From: Struthidea cinerea
Taxonomy: Eukaryota > Chordata > Aves > Passeriformes > Corcoracidae
Reading direction: 5' to 3'
Length of the DNA stretch: 64,000 nucleotides
NCBI GenBank assembly: GCA_013397865.1
Contig: VZTI01003892.1
Coordinates: 262,353 to 326,352 of the forward strand
Position numbers and translations under genes: made by a program. This document shows positions 23,381-36,479 of this stretch, one piece after another; the first letter of the stretch is position 1, and the number at the start of each line of letters is the position of its first letter. The notes beneath the pieces were generated by a model that saw only the letters and a list, made by a program, of their open reading frames with translations, ran no database searches and was not told where the DNA came from.

Positions 23381-26300
23381 TGGAGACAAGTATAATAAAG
23401 TACATTTAAAAGCATATTTATAATATTTTAATAACTACAGTTCAACAGGAGTTGTTTTACTTTGCTTTATATCAATATATTTAAAGATGCAGGGAAAATT
23501 TTGGCAAAGATGTGGCCAGCAATCAAGTGCTTACAGCACACAGGATGTCAAGGAAAGTCAGACAAGTTACCCTCACCTGTGCTTATCAAAAGCCTTCTCT
23601 GCAAGAGGTATCATGTGGCTTTTGCTATTAAAAAAAATCATAATGATAAGCAGAAATTGAGAGCGATGATCAAATATATTATTAGTAGGGCTGCTCAATA
23701 GTTAGCACAATACATTATTTTCAATCTTTGCTTTCTGCAACTCGGAAGCAGTGTCACTGCCATCTCTCTTCTGTACTTGGGGGAATGTTTCAACCTTCTT
23801 CAAAACCCTTCAGTGGGAAAATTTGTGAAAGTCAAAAAGTTCTCAGTTAGGTAATACAGTTTATTGAATCAGCTATGGAGAGGTGAAGAGTAAGGCACAA
23901 ACCACTGCAGTTCTGAAAAAAGACCTCATTTAGGGATAGAGTCAATCTAAAAACTGGAATAGGGAAGGAAACAGACACGAACTCTCCTGACAAGTAGTGT
24001 AGGAGTATGAATCGAGGAGGGATGCTAAAGATGATGAAGGAACTGATTCATTGAGGTACCACAGTAAATGAAGTCGACCTGCAAACCAGGGGGCAGTTGA
24101 GTTTAGGCAGATAAGATGCTCGAATACCTAGGAGAGCTAATCTGATGTACGAGGACCAAGAAGTGATGGAAGGAAAGGGAAGAACCAAAATTTTACAAAA
24201 TATCTAAATAAGGGAGATGGCATTATGAAGTGGGCAAAGCCTGAGTAACTCACTGTAACCCTTACACCATTGTCCCTGTAACCCTCACAGCACTGTCACT
24301 GTAACCTGTGCCTTCCAGGTTACAGACTTCTGTTTTGTTGCACAGTCTTGTTTGCATTTAACAGCATCCTTGCTATACACTGGGACAGATCAATAGGAAA
24401 AAAACCCCCACAAACCAATAGAATACAATAATATTCAAACTGTACGTCACAAAGCAAAATACAAAAAGGAGAAAATAAAATAGGTTAAATATAAGGTGTT
24501 AATTATGACAGTCCACAATTTTAAATACTTGACTTTGCAGTCACAATAGTGTTGTTACAAATTAGTTGTGTATGGACAGAGTATAGACAGATACATAAAT
24601 TAGTCTCATAAATGAATGCCTATAGAAACACTACGTGCAATATATGATTTTTAAAAATGCTTAATAAATTAATTAGTCTTAGTTCTCTATATTTTATTTT
24701 GAAAAAAATAATTGTTTTGAACAATGGAATGTCGGATTTATTAATGCTAACTATTTACTAAATATTCACCATTTTCAAAGCTGAAAATTATTCCAAAGCA
24801 ACGGACTGTTTTATTTGTCAGCTACACATATTAGAGCAAGAAGAGCCTCATTGAAACAGGTTCTTAATCTGCATTAAATTGAAGAGCTGTCAGTAAATAT
24901 CATGCAAAAGACAGGGCTATTGATATCAGAGTATGAAGCAAATGTTCAAATCCTATTGTCCCAAACTTGGTCACAAGAGAAGATATTCAGTCCAATTAGT
25001 GAAAGATGAAGATGTCTAGAAACAGAGGGATGTAACAACACAAGCACACTTAAAAGCATTTTAAGTGAGACTGTGCGTTTTCAGCCAAGATACACATGTA
25101 TCAACCCTGATTCAACTGAATTCCTCTTCTAAAAATCCTCTCTATGCTTATGATGCTACAAACATTCAGATCCAATGAAGTTAAACAGAACCAATGGAAG
25201 CTGCAGGTCACCTAATGAACTGACAGAAGCCATTGTTCCAATAGACCAATATGTCGTAATTCAAGACTAACACCATCTGCTTGCTATAACTTCAATGGTG
25301 GTATAAGAGGTACTATTTATAGTACAGTATGAATAGTTTCTATTCAAATTTGGGTACATTTTTTTGATGGAATGTGCTTGAACATCTACAGAGGAGCAAT
25401 CAAACAGTCCATCCAGCCTGAACTGTTTGTAGGTCAGGAACTTCCTTGAGCCAAAGGTAGAGATTAAATAGGTCTCAGTCTTCTGTGCTTTGAAAATGTG
25501 TCCACTAACCTTGCTGTCAGACTTTCTGAAGAATACAGCATGATAATGCAAAATAAATTGTGCATAGTTTCATGCCAAGTTTCAGGATTAGCTGTGATGC
25601 AGAACAGATGAATTTTTGAAGCAGGATTAGATTAATTACTTAATTAAGCAAGTTCAGATTCCTTAGGAAAGATACTGGGGTTAAGACAAAGTGAAGAATT
25701 CTGCAACAGAAATAGACATGCACAGTGTCAAGTCAGTGCTAGAATTAGCAGAAATGGTGAAAAAGCAGGGGTTTTTCTCTCTCAGAAAAATCCATCCAGA
25801 TTTATAAAATCATGATTAATTTTAGCAAATGACAGAAATGTCAATAACTTTGGATAGAAAGCAGATTAAAAAAATTGAAAAATCTGCTCTTTCACTTCTG
25901 AGAAGCTAAAGGCATCTAATGTAAATAAAACTGCTATAATCCCTGCCACCCGCCCCAAGGCATATTAGACATTTTAGATGAGACAAGGAAGTTTTTAGCA
26001 TGCACAATTCTGTAATGTCTGTGCAAAACCAGATGAGAACTATAGTTCATTTTCAATACATCAAGGCATTAAGATTTGGCATTAAGGATGTGATGGCTAC
26101 CTTGTATTTCAGAGCACTTTTACTTTGGAGTTGCTCTGTTGGGAGCCTTTCAAGTGGGGGTTATCACTGCATTCAGAATCTGCCCAACACAAATGTAAAT
26201 GCACTCCTAATTTAAGCTTAGCCAGCAGACTATTTTTGTTTCATGCACAAGTACCGTGGACTAAGTTCAGAGGAAGAAATTGAAAATAGGATAGGGAATA

Positions 26301-29192
26301 GATGAATGAAAGGGAAAAGGGCCTAATTTTGGAAATTCAAGATTAGGTTAAGTAGTTCATAAGAGAACACTGAAAGGAAGTAAATGTGTGATAAATAAGA
26401 ACTAGAAAGTAATTTTCTTGGAGACGACCAGTGGTTTTGTATAAGAAATGTATTACAAAAACTGCAAGACAAATTTTGTTTTAACTTACAGCAACATATA
26501 ATCATGCATATGTGCAGCTTCCCTGGAAGCCTATCTGCAGGTAATTTTCTCCAGAGAAGTTAGCTCACAAAATTTCTGCTGCTTTCAGCTGCTGAAAATT
26601 TGAAGCATGGAATATTATTCTCTTAGTGATGAAATAATTCTATAGGAATCCCTTTGTTACTGAATCTATATTTCAGTTTGTATTTTAGCTCAATTTAAAG
26701 ACACTACATTATTCTAAGTTAAAGAACAGCACTGCTCCAGACATTTCAAGCCCTACAACTGCATGGTTTGGTTCCCTGAGGCAGATGCCACTGGATCCAA
26801 AGAATGGATGCTTTTGAACTGGGAGACATGTACTAGTTTTATTATTCAATTAACTGAGCTCCATAAATATACTTGGCTGTCTATAACCACCAATGTGCTG
26901 TCACAGCTCAGGGTTCTCAACTGTTGACATTAAAAAGAGGGGATATAATTTATTTCATTCTCATAACCTGGAATGTAAGTAATTTAGAGAATGGATCATA
27001 TAAGAAAGTGCAGCATCTGCCTATAGTTTCATATTTTCCAAACAGGAATCATTTTAATTATAGAGCCATTTCTAGTAAATCTCCAAAATTATGTTCCTGG
27101 TGTGCCCAGAAGGACTTCCTCCTCAAAAAGGAAGTGTGGCCACAGGTAGCTCTGGGGGCAGGAAGGACAGGGAAGATGATACAAACAGTGGAATCTTTCA
27201 GACCAAAGAAAAGTACCTTTTTGTGGAAAGAGCCATGTTAAGCAGCTGTAACCCATCATGTAAGACAAGGAAATCAAAGGAATAAAAGACTGATTCCTCC
27301 AACAAGATGAAGCTTAGCTCAGGTAAATGAATTTATGGGCATGTAGTGAGGCAGAACAGTAACAAAAGCAACAGGCTGCACGAGGTTGTTAAGGGATTTT
27401 TGCAAAAAGACTTCCATTATTTAATTTGATAAATAAGAGGGAAGGGAACAAATTGCATGTGAAGGAAATTTAACATGCTTGAAATATGGGAACAGGTATT
27501 GAGCTTGTTAATAAAATAGAAAAAAAACCTGTCAGTAAAACAATTTTCATCACTCATTCATAACCTGAATGTTTTCTTCCTTAATCTAAATATTCATAGT
27601 CTTGAAGAAATGGAAAAAAGCTCCAAATAGAAGAAAAGTTAAATAATCAACAATTAGAGTTGTTTTCATATTCACAGCATTACTTTACTCGCTGAAGAGT
27701 AATAACATTGTAAAATAGAGGGTTTTTTTAGCTCAAAAAACTCTGTAAAGATGATGTAAGCAGAGCTTATGAATATGTTTTTGAAGAAAGATGTCCCATC
27801 TGGTTTTGAACTTCTGCGTTGACCAAGGAGTTAAATGGCTGGAAAACGGACAAGAAATTCTTGTCTCTCCCGCACAAGAAATTCTTCATTGTAAAAGAAA
27901 TTGTTTACATGGGTTTCACTTATTTGTGAAGAGTGAAATGTCTGGGGAGACATCTTTTTTACCCAAGAATTTTACAGACCATCTTTAAAATAAACTGATG
28001 TGTAGACAAGAAAGAATTTAGAAGAAATAGCCAAACTTTATTGACTGAAGTCCTGGGATAAATCCTGACAATACTCACTCTCCAAACTTACACCAGGTTG
28101 CAGTTGTGAAGTGATGGCATTAATAAAACAAATTCAAGATTACTGCAAATTCAGAAAAATAAACCAAAGGAAGCTGGTTAATTAAACACACTGTTGCCCC
28201 TTCCCCCTGAACCAAACCACAGTATGTTGACCCCTTCAAAGGCCCACTGCAAAAACATGGTATTCTTTGAATATTTCTTTGGCAAGGTAAGATTTCTCTG
28301 CTACAATATATATAAAATTGTGGTTCTCTGAATGTACTAGGGACAAAGAGCTGTCGTTCAGAAATCCCAGCCTCCCTTTTAATCAATCCTGTGCTTTAAC
28401 AAGCTGTCTCTCTTGCCTCTCAAATAACCTTCATCGGTGTTCTCACTTAGAAATGCCTTAGACTCTACATTAGGCAGCAGCAGCAGGGAAATCTCTTTTC
28501 TCCTGAGCTGGCTTTTCCACAGCTCTTCTCTGTGAACATCATGCTACCACAGGCAATAGCTTCTAGAGTTTTGCTTTTCTTACTGCGAAAAGGACCTAAT
28601 TACATAAAGCCCAAAGAAAACCTGGTTATGCATGCCAAATAATTTCATCATTAACTAACACACTTCCTATCTGGGTCCCGAATGTCAGCTCTGAGAGTAA
28701 CATGGTCCAGCAAGAATCAAGCAACTCAACAACTGACTTAAGGAATAATTGTTTTATCCTTTTTATCTCAGCATTTTCATGACAAAAACCCCAACTGATT
28801 TCCATCTTGTCCATGTCACTCTAGAGCTTTTTTTCCCTTCTCTCCCAGATTTCTTTTAGCAAATCAGGAAAGGGTATTTCTAGTTCATCCCTGACATAGA
28901 ATGGCAGGAGTAGAATATGAACATTTTGTTCTATTTCATTACTAGAAACTAAAATTGCAAGTCATACATTATTCTAGCATCATGGAAGCTTTTAACTGCA
29001 ATAGAGGCTAATTCTGGTCTCCGTGTTCCTTCTTCCAGGGGACTGCAATATTTCCATTTCTGTGGGGAGAGATAAGATAGAACTGAGCTGCGGGCTGTGG
29101 GACACGCCTGCAGAAGCACATGGCAGCACAAAGGAGCACGTGGCGGCACAGAGAGGCTTGTCTCTGGGGGGAGAGACCCTGGGGGGAGGAGG
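23381..29192. other. Long stretch without recognised genes
   Basis: Intergenic-type DNA. A few degenerate copies of a CACTGTAACC-like unit lie at 24246-24321. The 24640-24930 segment is very AT-rich with many TAAT cores. Two imperfect about 20-bp tandem units (GCACATGGCAGCACA / GCACGTGGCGGCACA) lie at 29114-29153, just before an LTR. No exon, RNA gene or further LINE is recognised, and the open frames (for example 26873-27241) look like chance. Confidence 0.45.
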
Positions 29193-29457
29193 TGTAACGC
29201 AGCAGACCCCTACGGACAGGAGCCTGCCGGGAGCTGACAGACGCGTGAACAGCGAGTGACCACCCCATAGAAGGACATTTAGGAAGCGTGTTGCTGACGT
29301 GGCAACATGGGACAGGTTACGTAGTGAGAATTACCATGTGAGGAAATTCTGTGCCTTGAAAAAGTGTATAAAACCAGCTCGTTCCTTTGAATAAACGATT
29401 CAGATTCCCTGCCGGTCTGGGTCTGTGTCTTGGTCACTCACACACTTCTGACAAGCA
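29193..29457 (+). mobile_element. Solo ERV LTR (265 bp), ERVK-like
   Basis: The element begins TGTAACGC and ends GACAAGCA. It is flanked by a perfect 6-bp duplication AGGAGG at 29187-29192 and 29458-29463, the size typical of class II (ERVK-type) proviruses. TATAAAA is at 29367-29373 and AATAAA at 29390-29395. The polyA signal therefore lies just before the predicted transcription start, the arrangement known for alpharetroviral LTRs. There is no second LTR or internal coding, so it is solo. The 5' flank is G-rich, which makes a chance match of AGGAGG somewhat more likely; an alternative start at 29061 was considered. Confidence 0.65.
29367..29395 (+). promoter_or_regulatory. LTR TATA box and polyA signal
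   Basis: TATAAAA at 29367 and AATAAA at 29390, 23 bp apart. Confidence 0.6.
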
Positions 29458-31080
29458 AGGAGGAAAAATGACAACTGTGCTTTCTTTGTCAGCAGTTACT
29501 TTTTTTAGTGAAGAGTCACTTCCCTGCTCTCCAGCATGGAAAGACAACAAACCACTCGCAACACTGTCTACAGACACCAGCAGCATAATTTTGTTTATGC
29601 CTGGACTTAAAAGCAGCATCATCATCAAAATACTAATTTTTCTATTAACATGAAGAACCTCTGCATCCAAAGTCCCCATCAGAGTGATGCACTTCATCTC
29701 CTGCCTGTAACCTTTCTTTCTTACAGATACCAGAGGAAAAGTTGTGTACATTTAATCACTGCTGTAAATTTCAGATGGTGCAAGTCATTTCTCCATGGAG
29801 AGTTTAGATCTCTCCTGTAGCAAGCCAGCAACATCATTTGTGTTCTATGTCAGACAGTAAGTTCTAATAGTGAAGTTTAGCATCAGAGGGACTCTGAGAC
29901 ATAGCTGAGTTGAAAAGTGCACAAACTCTGTTTTCAGTGCTGAAAAATGTTAAATCATGCGGTTGACTCCTGGAATCGTTTCCCTTTTTTATCCAGCCTA
30001 TGCAGGGATTGTGAAATATGGGTACACCTACAGATAAACCTTCTGTAACGGGAATGGAGCCCTTTAAAAATCTGCAGACCAGCGAGTTTTGGGGGGAGTT
30101 AGATAGTTCTGCAGAATTTCCATCCTCCCTACTCCCTCTTCATCCAAGCAAATTCTTGTCTCGCTGGTGATGCCAGAAGTGGTTTCTCTCCTTCCAGAAC
30201 AACTTCCACCTCTTTTGATTTAATTAAGATTGGTGGCCTTCAGATAATTCTAAACAATTTGTGAAAGTATTGATTCCTCTTCAGAGGTGTGGTAAGCACC
30301 GAGACATCTTCTAGGTGTGACACGACTCCTTACAAGTCTCTGTAAAGCTCTGAAGCATGTCCCAAGCAAAAAAACCCAAACCCATTCATACCACCACAGG
30401 ACATATCGTGCTGTGAAAGAATTTATTTCCTCATATTTTAAAATTACTTGATTTTCAAATGGTCCACAGAGCATCTAATGCTAGTAATTTTTCCCAACTA
30501 TGTGCAAGATCCAAGAAATGGCCAATGGTGCAGTTAGATTAGTCTGACAGATTTCCCCAGGGATCTGGGAAGCTTCTGCCCTCTTTGAAACTGCTTAATT
30601 AGCCAGCCCCTACTCCACACATGCATTTTGTGCAAGACCAGTATAACAGAATTTGTGTCTTTGTTATGTTGGGGAAAAACATTCAAAATCCTAAGCAGAA
30701 AGTCTCAGATCACTCTGCTCCACCCGATTTGAGCATAAAGCACAGTGCTGAAATACTCTAAACAGAATCCGGACTACACCTGGTGAGCGTTTTTCTGTCA
30801 GCTGGTTCTGGCTCTGCTGGCTCACACTTGGCGAAGTCAACCATCATGGTTATTTCCTGCAGAGCAGGAATATTCAGCAACTGAACATGGTCACAGACCC
30901 ACACAACTTCAGCAGGTACAATCTCTTCACAAATTTTCTTTTAAAATAACTCTTTCTCTGGCTATGAGATTAGTGTGACTTCTGAGCTTTTAAGCTCAAG
31001 TTTTACCTGTCTTATCAGGTGGAAGCACTGCACCCTAATAATCAAATCATCTACCATGGGCAACCCTGTGTACTGAAGAA
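29458..31080. other. No feature recognised
   Basis: Unique AT-rich DNA between two solo LTRs. No exon or older repeat identified. Confidence 0.45.
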
Positions 31081-31086
31081 TTCTCC

Positions 31087-31682
31087 TGTGGAGGCCGGTG
31101 GGCCTGCAGAACAAGGAACGAAGAGAGTCCAATGGTGGGACAGTTCCTAGGTTCCTCCCCAGGTTAGGGAGACAGATAAGGCTTCCCCCAGGATGCTCTG
31201 TTCTGTTAATGTACCCCAGTGCCGCTTCCCCAGTTGGCCCATTGGCCTCCCTGGCCCTTTGTCCCATGCCCTAGAAAGTTCTCCACTCCCTGTTCCCCCC
31301 ATTGGCCCTTGCCCCTCGCCACTCCCCCAGAGCTTCCCCATTGGCTCCCATCCCCTCCTCCCGCCTCTGTACTGCCCTCATGCCCTCAGATCATTGGTCC
31401 CTGATGCTCCCTCCGCTCCTGTATATAAACCTGGACCCTCCTCTGTTATTTGCCTTTGTCCCTGGACCCCTCCCCATGAGTAGGCGTAATAAACCTCTCC
31501 CATGGAACCCCATACGAAGTCCCTTCCCGTCTCTTCGTTGTCGACCCATTTTCTGGAGCTATCCATGTGAGTTTGTGTGTACACGTGTGTGTGTGTGGTG
31601 GTCCTGCTGAGCAGCTTCACCTTGGAGACGTTTTCGGAAGGTTGCAGCACCTCACCATCCAGCACCGCAAGCCGCCACGACA
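31087..31682 (+). mobile_element. Solo ERV LTR (596 bp), ERVK-like
   Basis: The element starts TGTGGAGGCC and ends CGCCACGACA. It is flanked by a perfect 6-bp target duplication TTCTCC (31081-31086 and 31683-31688). U3 is pyrimidine-rich and carries four ATTGG (inverted CCAAT) boxes at 31241, 31301, 31340 and 31393. TATATAAA is at 31422-31429 and AATAAA at 31488-31493, followed by U5 with a short GT run (31567-31600). No internal region or second LTR is present, so it is a solo LTR left by recombination. The duplication size suggests a class II (ERVK-type) element; the family is not assigned. Confidence 0.85.
31422..31429 (+). promoter_or_regulatory. TATA box of the 596-bp LTR
   Basis: TATATAAA lies 25 bp after the last of four ATTGG boxes and about 60 bp before AATAAA. 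This is a complete promoter layout within U3. Confidence 0.65.
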
Positions 31683-31688
31683 TTCTCC

Positions 31689-34600
31689 TTCTCCGCATCT
31701 ATTCTCCATCCTCCAATTATCAACAGTTTTTTCTGCTTCACTTCATTCCAAGCATTTTCATACAGAAACAGATGCTGTACTCCTCAGCCCTCTCAGAGAT
31801 TGCTCCCAATTGTGTTTTATTTCTTGTATTTTTAAATACAGTTTTCCTTAATTTCAGTATAAAGATTTTGAGAGTCCTTCTGGTTTTACATACTTTTTTC
31901 AAGTTTTAAGAACTACACTGTTCAATAAATTTAGCTCTTCGTATTCTGAAATGACAAGGATAAGTGAAGTTACATCATGTGAATTATGAAGTGATAATGT
32001 CTTTAGTTCTGCCCCAATCAGAAGTGTAACTGTTTAAAGCTTGTAATAATCATGTTCAGACATATTCAGATTATAATTACTTTTCTTCTGATAATGATAC
32101 CCTGTCTGATTGGATGATTACCTATTTGACTTTGATAAGTCTCAAGGTCAAAGAAGATAATTACAGACATCTGTTTTCTAAGAAAAATAAACTCTTGAAA
32201 AATAATATTTAAAGTGGCATCTGCAAATAAGCATTTTAGACGCATACTGTTAATATGAAAGTCACAGGCAAGCAAATAAAACAAAAGCAAACTTTAAAGT
32301 TACCAAGGGATCACACTTCATTTGTAAATGTGCAAATTTTCTTTTGTTACTTACATAAGCATAAATAACTTCAGTCTGCTCAGAACATTTTTCAGTAAAT
32401 GTTAAGAATAAAAATAAATGAAACTCAAGTAATGCACATTCCGTACATTTTAAACCATTCCTGTAGGCAACATCTGTTTGAAAAAAAAATTGTTTGTTAA
32501 ACCAGTAAGTGGGTAGCAGATTATGTACCCTACCTGTCACTATTTCTGAGGAAAGAAAGGGAATTTTATTCTGAGAAAATAAGCCAAAGTATTTCAGTTC
32601 CTAGCATACAGTGATCGGAATGGACTCACTTCTTTCCTTTTACTGTCATGCTCTCCAGTGTCCTGATCCACAGTTAGAACCAAGACTGTGGAATACTGAA
32701 GCATTAATTACTGGGAAACAAACAAATCTGGATAAAAGGCGTATGCATTTGTTTCTGGAGGAGGAAGAGGCAGGAAAAGAGCTACAGGACTTAAATTTTC
32801 TGTAAAACAAATGTAGTTCACTTGGATGCTTTGCCTTTGCCTTGTACCCTCTACAGCAGTTTTCTCTTCAGGCAAGTGAGCACAAAAATGCTGTCAAACA
32901 AAGATACTCTGCTCAAATTAATGATAACTTCTCTAGTCCCAGTCTTAACCCGTTTCTCCTATTTCTTCTGCATCAACAAAATCCTGTAGTTTCAACAGCT
33001 CTTCTCCTCAACAGACACTCAAATAAAGACTTTAGAAGAAATCTCTGCACTCCTAGCTCATCTAGAAGAATGTAGACTTAAATTTACATTTTTTTAAAGG
33101 TCAGCAATTATACTTGAGAACTTTTTGGATGCTCCCCAGTGATGCAGATCTAATTTATGTAGTTTAACAAAAACCACAGGTCACCACAACTTACTAAAGC
33201 AATCTTCTGACAAAAGAAACATTGTCCTCCTGTTCTTTGTAATACCAAGCCATAATAAGATCAGGTTCAATTTAATTTATTCAAATATTCTGTTAGATCA
33301 GTACATACAACCACCCACTTATGTTGATCTGTAACCTTTCCAGTTTTGTGCAACTTCACCTTGTGGTAAATTCCTAAATTCTTATTCTTAGAATATGATT
33401 AGTGAAAAGAAAGCAAGATACCATAGCAATCTTAGGAAAGTCATTGACAACATTAGATTCAGGATGCAGTCAGCTGGCCCATGTATTTGGAAAAGCAGGA
33501 AGATGGGTTTATATTTTGTGCACTGAAATACTAAATCAAAAGATCAAGGGCCTGAAAACTTAGACTCTTTTCCCCAAAAGAATAACCACACAGCTCAATT
33601 TAATTTTGAAGTACCAAAAAAAAGGTCATAATCTAAAGTTATGCAAATGGAAAATATGGAGAGGTAGGTGGGTTTTTCTACATTCCTTGAAAATCTAAAA
33701 ATCCTGACAGTCACATAGTAGTGGCTAGATCTTTTCCAGGTAATACAGGATTGTGCTATAGCCCTTAATATTATAGTAGACACCTCTCTTTTGAAACAGA
33801 TTCTGCTTTCTATTGCCAAAGAAATGAGATGCTGAAGACAATTCCATTCAAACTTTGCTAATCAAAAATTTAAATCTTCACTAGAAAACTGAAAGTTTTT
33901 TTAAACAAGTGCAAGCGAGTATTTGACAAGTACTGGAACAGGAAGAGCAACTGAACGTCAAATGAGAACAGAGATTACTAACGGGATAAATTAACCCCAA
34001 CTAAAATTGGTATTGTTTAAATATAAAACAACAAACAGTTCTCCAGAGTAGGGCAAAGAGTCTAAACAGATGAGCCAGAGAGATCATAGGAGAAGAGATA
34101 TTCCCAAATCAGAAAAAGGGAGAAGAGCACCAGACCTTGCCCAAACTTATCCTAGACTTTTTTATCAGTGATACAGTTTGATTTCTGTCTTCTGATTTCC
34201 TAGTGTCTCAGTCTCTAAGAAGCATTCCTCTTTCTCTGCTTCCACAGTAGCACAGACTAAAAGAAAATGTCCCCCTGAATGCAGGACCCCTTACAAACTT
34301 AGGGACCATTTCAACAAACAAGCACACTGACGTTTTTGTTTCTTATATGTACTAGCTCTTAAGAACTTGAAAATGCACTTTGCAGCACCTGTAAAACATG
34401 TCATTTTTCCAGCCGTGACACCCAAAGAAGAGGGGTATAGCAAATGCGGAGATCCAGGTTGTGTGTATAATAACAATTGGGCTGTAACAATATACACCAA
34501 GTATTTCAACTGGTAATAAACCAACATATATTTACAAAATATAGTTGGGAAAGTTTTGAACTTTAAGTAAAAAAGTAGCAAATCTCTGGCAATGAACAAC

Positions 34601-36479
34601 AAATGGTAAATTCTTGTTCCTGATGTAGATGCCTGTTGCAGTAATTTCACAAAAGGGAAGCCGTAATTCAAGTACATTTAGTTGTTATTGCTATTCCTAC
34701 TGATATTTTTTTATTGAAATAGGAGACCCAAGTATAAAATTACCCCAAGATAACGGAAGAGTTAAATATTCAAGTCTCTCAAGTGGCATTGAAACTATGA
34801 GGGAAGTTAATGTGCCACTCAAGAAGCAAGGATTATATTAACCAAACATTATTTCACCTGATGAATGTTCGGTTTTTTTTCTTCCATAAGCAACCTAAGT
34901 AAAGAATAGGTTCCTGAGATCCTCAAAGATAATTCAGGACAACATATTCTTCTGCTGCAACACAATTGACAGGAAAAGAATTTTCATTTCTCTAATTATT
35001 GCAGAAGACCTTGACTGCCTCCTTGGAATGTGGAATCTTAACAAGATAGTGTGAGCAGAAAAGAGGTATCATGTCATCTATAATCTTGCATGACAGGTTA
35101 CATGATTTCTGAGCTCTCTTTGTATTCCTTCCTCTTCATACACCACTTACTGCTCTTCAGGAACAGAAAGAGCCACACGTTTATTCAGAAATGTAGATCT
35201 TGCTTCCCATTGTAATAAATGTGTGTCGCTTTGTGGTTTTTTTTTCCTTAAGAAGCAAAGTCACTCTACCAAAAAGGTTCCCAGGTCTCAGCACTGTTCT
35301 CTTGTATTTCTGAAATCTCACAACATGCAACTGCAGCTTTTGTGAATTCAGGACTTATTTTCATCACCCAACCAAGTAAAAGGAGTAGCTATCAAAACAT
35401 TCACTTGTTTGGAGCAATCCTTCCCTCACATTCACAACAAGATTTCACAGGGAAATACTCCAAGGAAGTTCTCTGAGCTACAAGCTATCTTTCACACGAA
35501 CTCATATTCATTACATAGAAAAGATTGTTTAGGGACCATACGAGAAAGATCCCTGGTAACAGAACATAGTAATGACTCAACTAGGACTCAGTGCTTTTTA
35601 TCTGTGAAGTGTAATACTGAGACAGAGTTATATATCTTTTTAACCATATAAATCAATTTGCATTAAAGCTTTATTCCATGGATTGAATGTCAGAAGAAGA
35701 AAAGGCCCAATTACCACCCTTAGATATTCCAGAGAGCAGCAAATTCTGCAACCATTTGTTTGCCAGATTCTGTCCGTAGTCTTAACTCTAACAAATAAAC
35801 TGGTTTACTTGTACATGACCTGGGAGAAAATGATGTATTTGTTACTCCAGCCAAAGGCATTTTCAGTAAATAACACTTAAAAAAACCCAAACGTTGTTAT
35901 GAAGTAAGGAAGGAGAATCGAGTCAAACTTCATTAGGAAAGTGGTTACTGTCAGCACAACACAGGGCTGGTGAAAACCCTTAAGTCAGGGCTTGGTTAAT
36001 AATTTAAGCCCAGTAAGTTGCTCTGCTGGAGTTTGAGGCAGAGGTGTATCTGTTGAGTCCTGCAGGCCCTGATGGTTCAGTTTAGTTCATGAGAATCATC
36101 ACCTCTAGGGGTGGGTGCACAACACTCCTTCAATGTTACAGCACCAAGGCTGCTGATTGAGAAGCACTGAAATAATGAAGAAAAAGACCAACTTTCACCT
36201 TATCAGATATATGCCATCAGCCTCTGGCTGTGGTATGGTGACATATGAAAGCAGTGCTTTGAAAAACCTTCTTACAGTTTATTCTTTACCTCTTTCACCT
36301 GTCTTTTCACCGTTCCTCCCACTTCCTCTGAAATGAACAGTTTGACAACTGTTTTAATAAACACCTGCTTGAGGCAGATGACTTGTACTTTCCATTAGAA
36401 GTTACTCTGTTTAGCACAAGCAGACAACCTGTGTGTCTTGTATGTTCTTACTGGATAACAAATCTAAGACATGACTTTT
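31689..36479. other. Long stretch without recognised genes
   Basis: AT-rich unique-looking DNA. Short open frames only; no clear exon, LTR or LINE remnant recognised. Confidence 0.45.

Noticed and set aside
23574..23610. Possible 22-base minus-strand micro-exon
   Set aside because: Good donor and acceptor by eye, but too short, without partner exons, and the sequence resembles decayed LINE RT.
29061..29453. LTR with start at 29061 and end at 29453
   Set aside because: It gives no target duplication; the 29193-29457 boundaries give TG...CA ends and a perfect 6-bp duplication.
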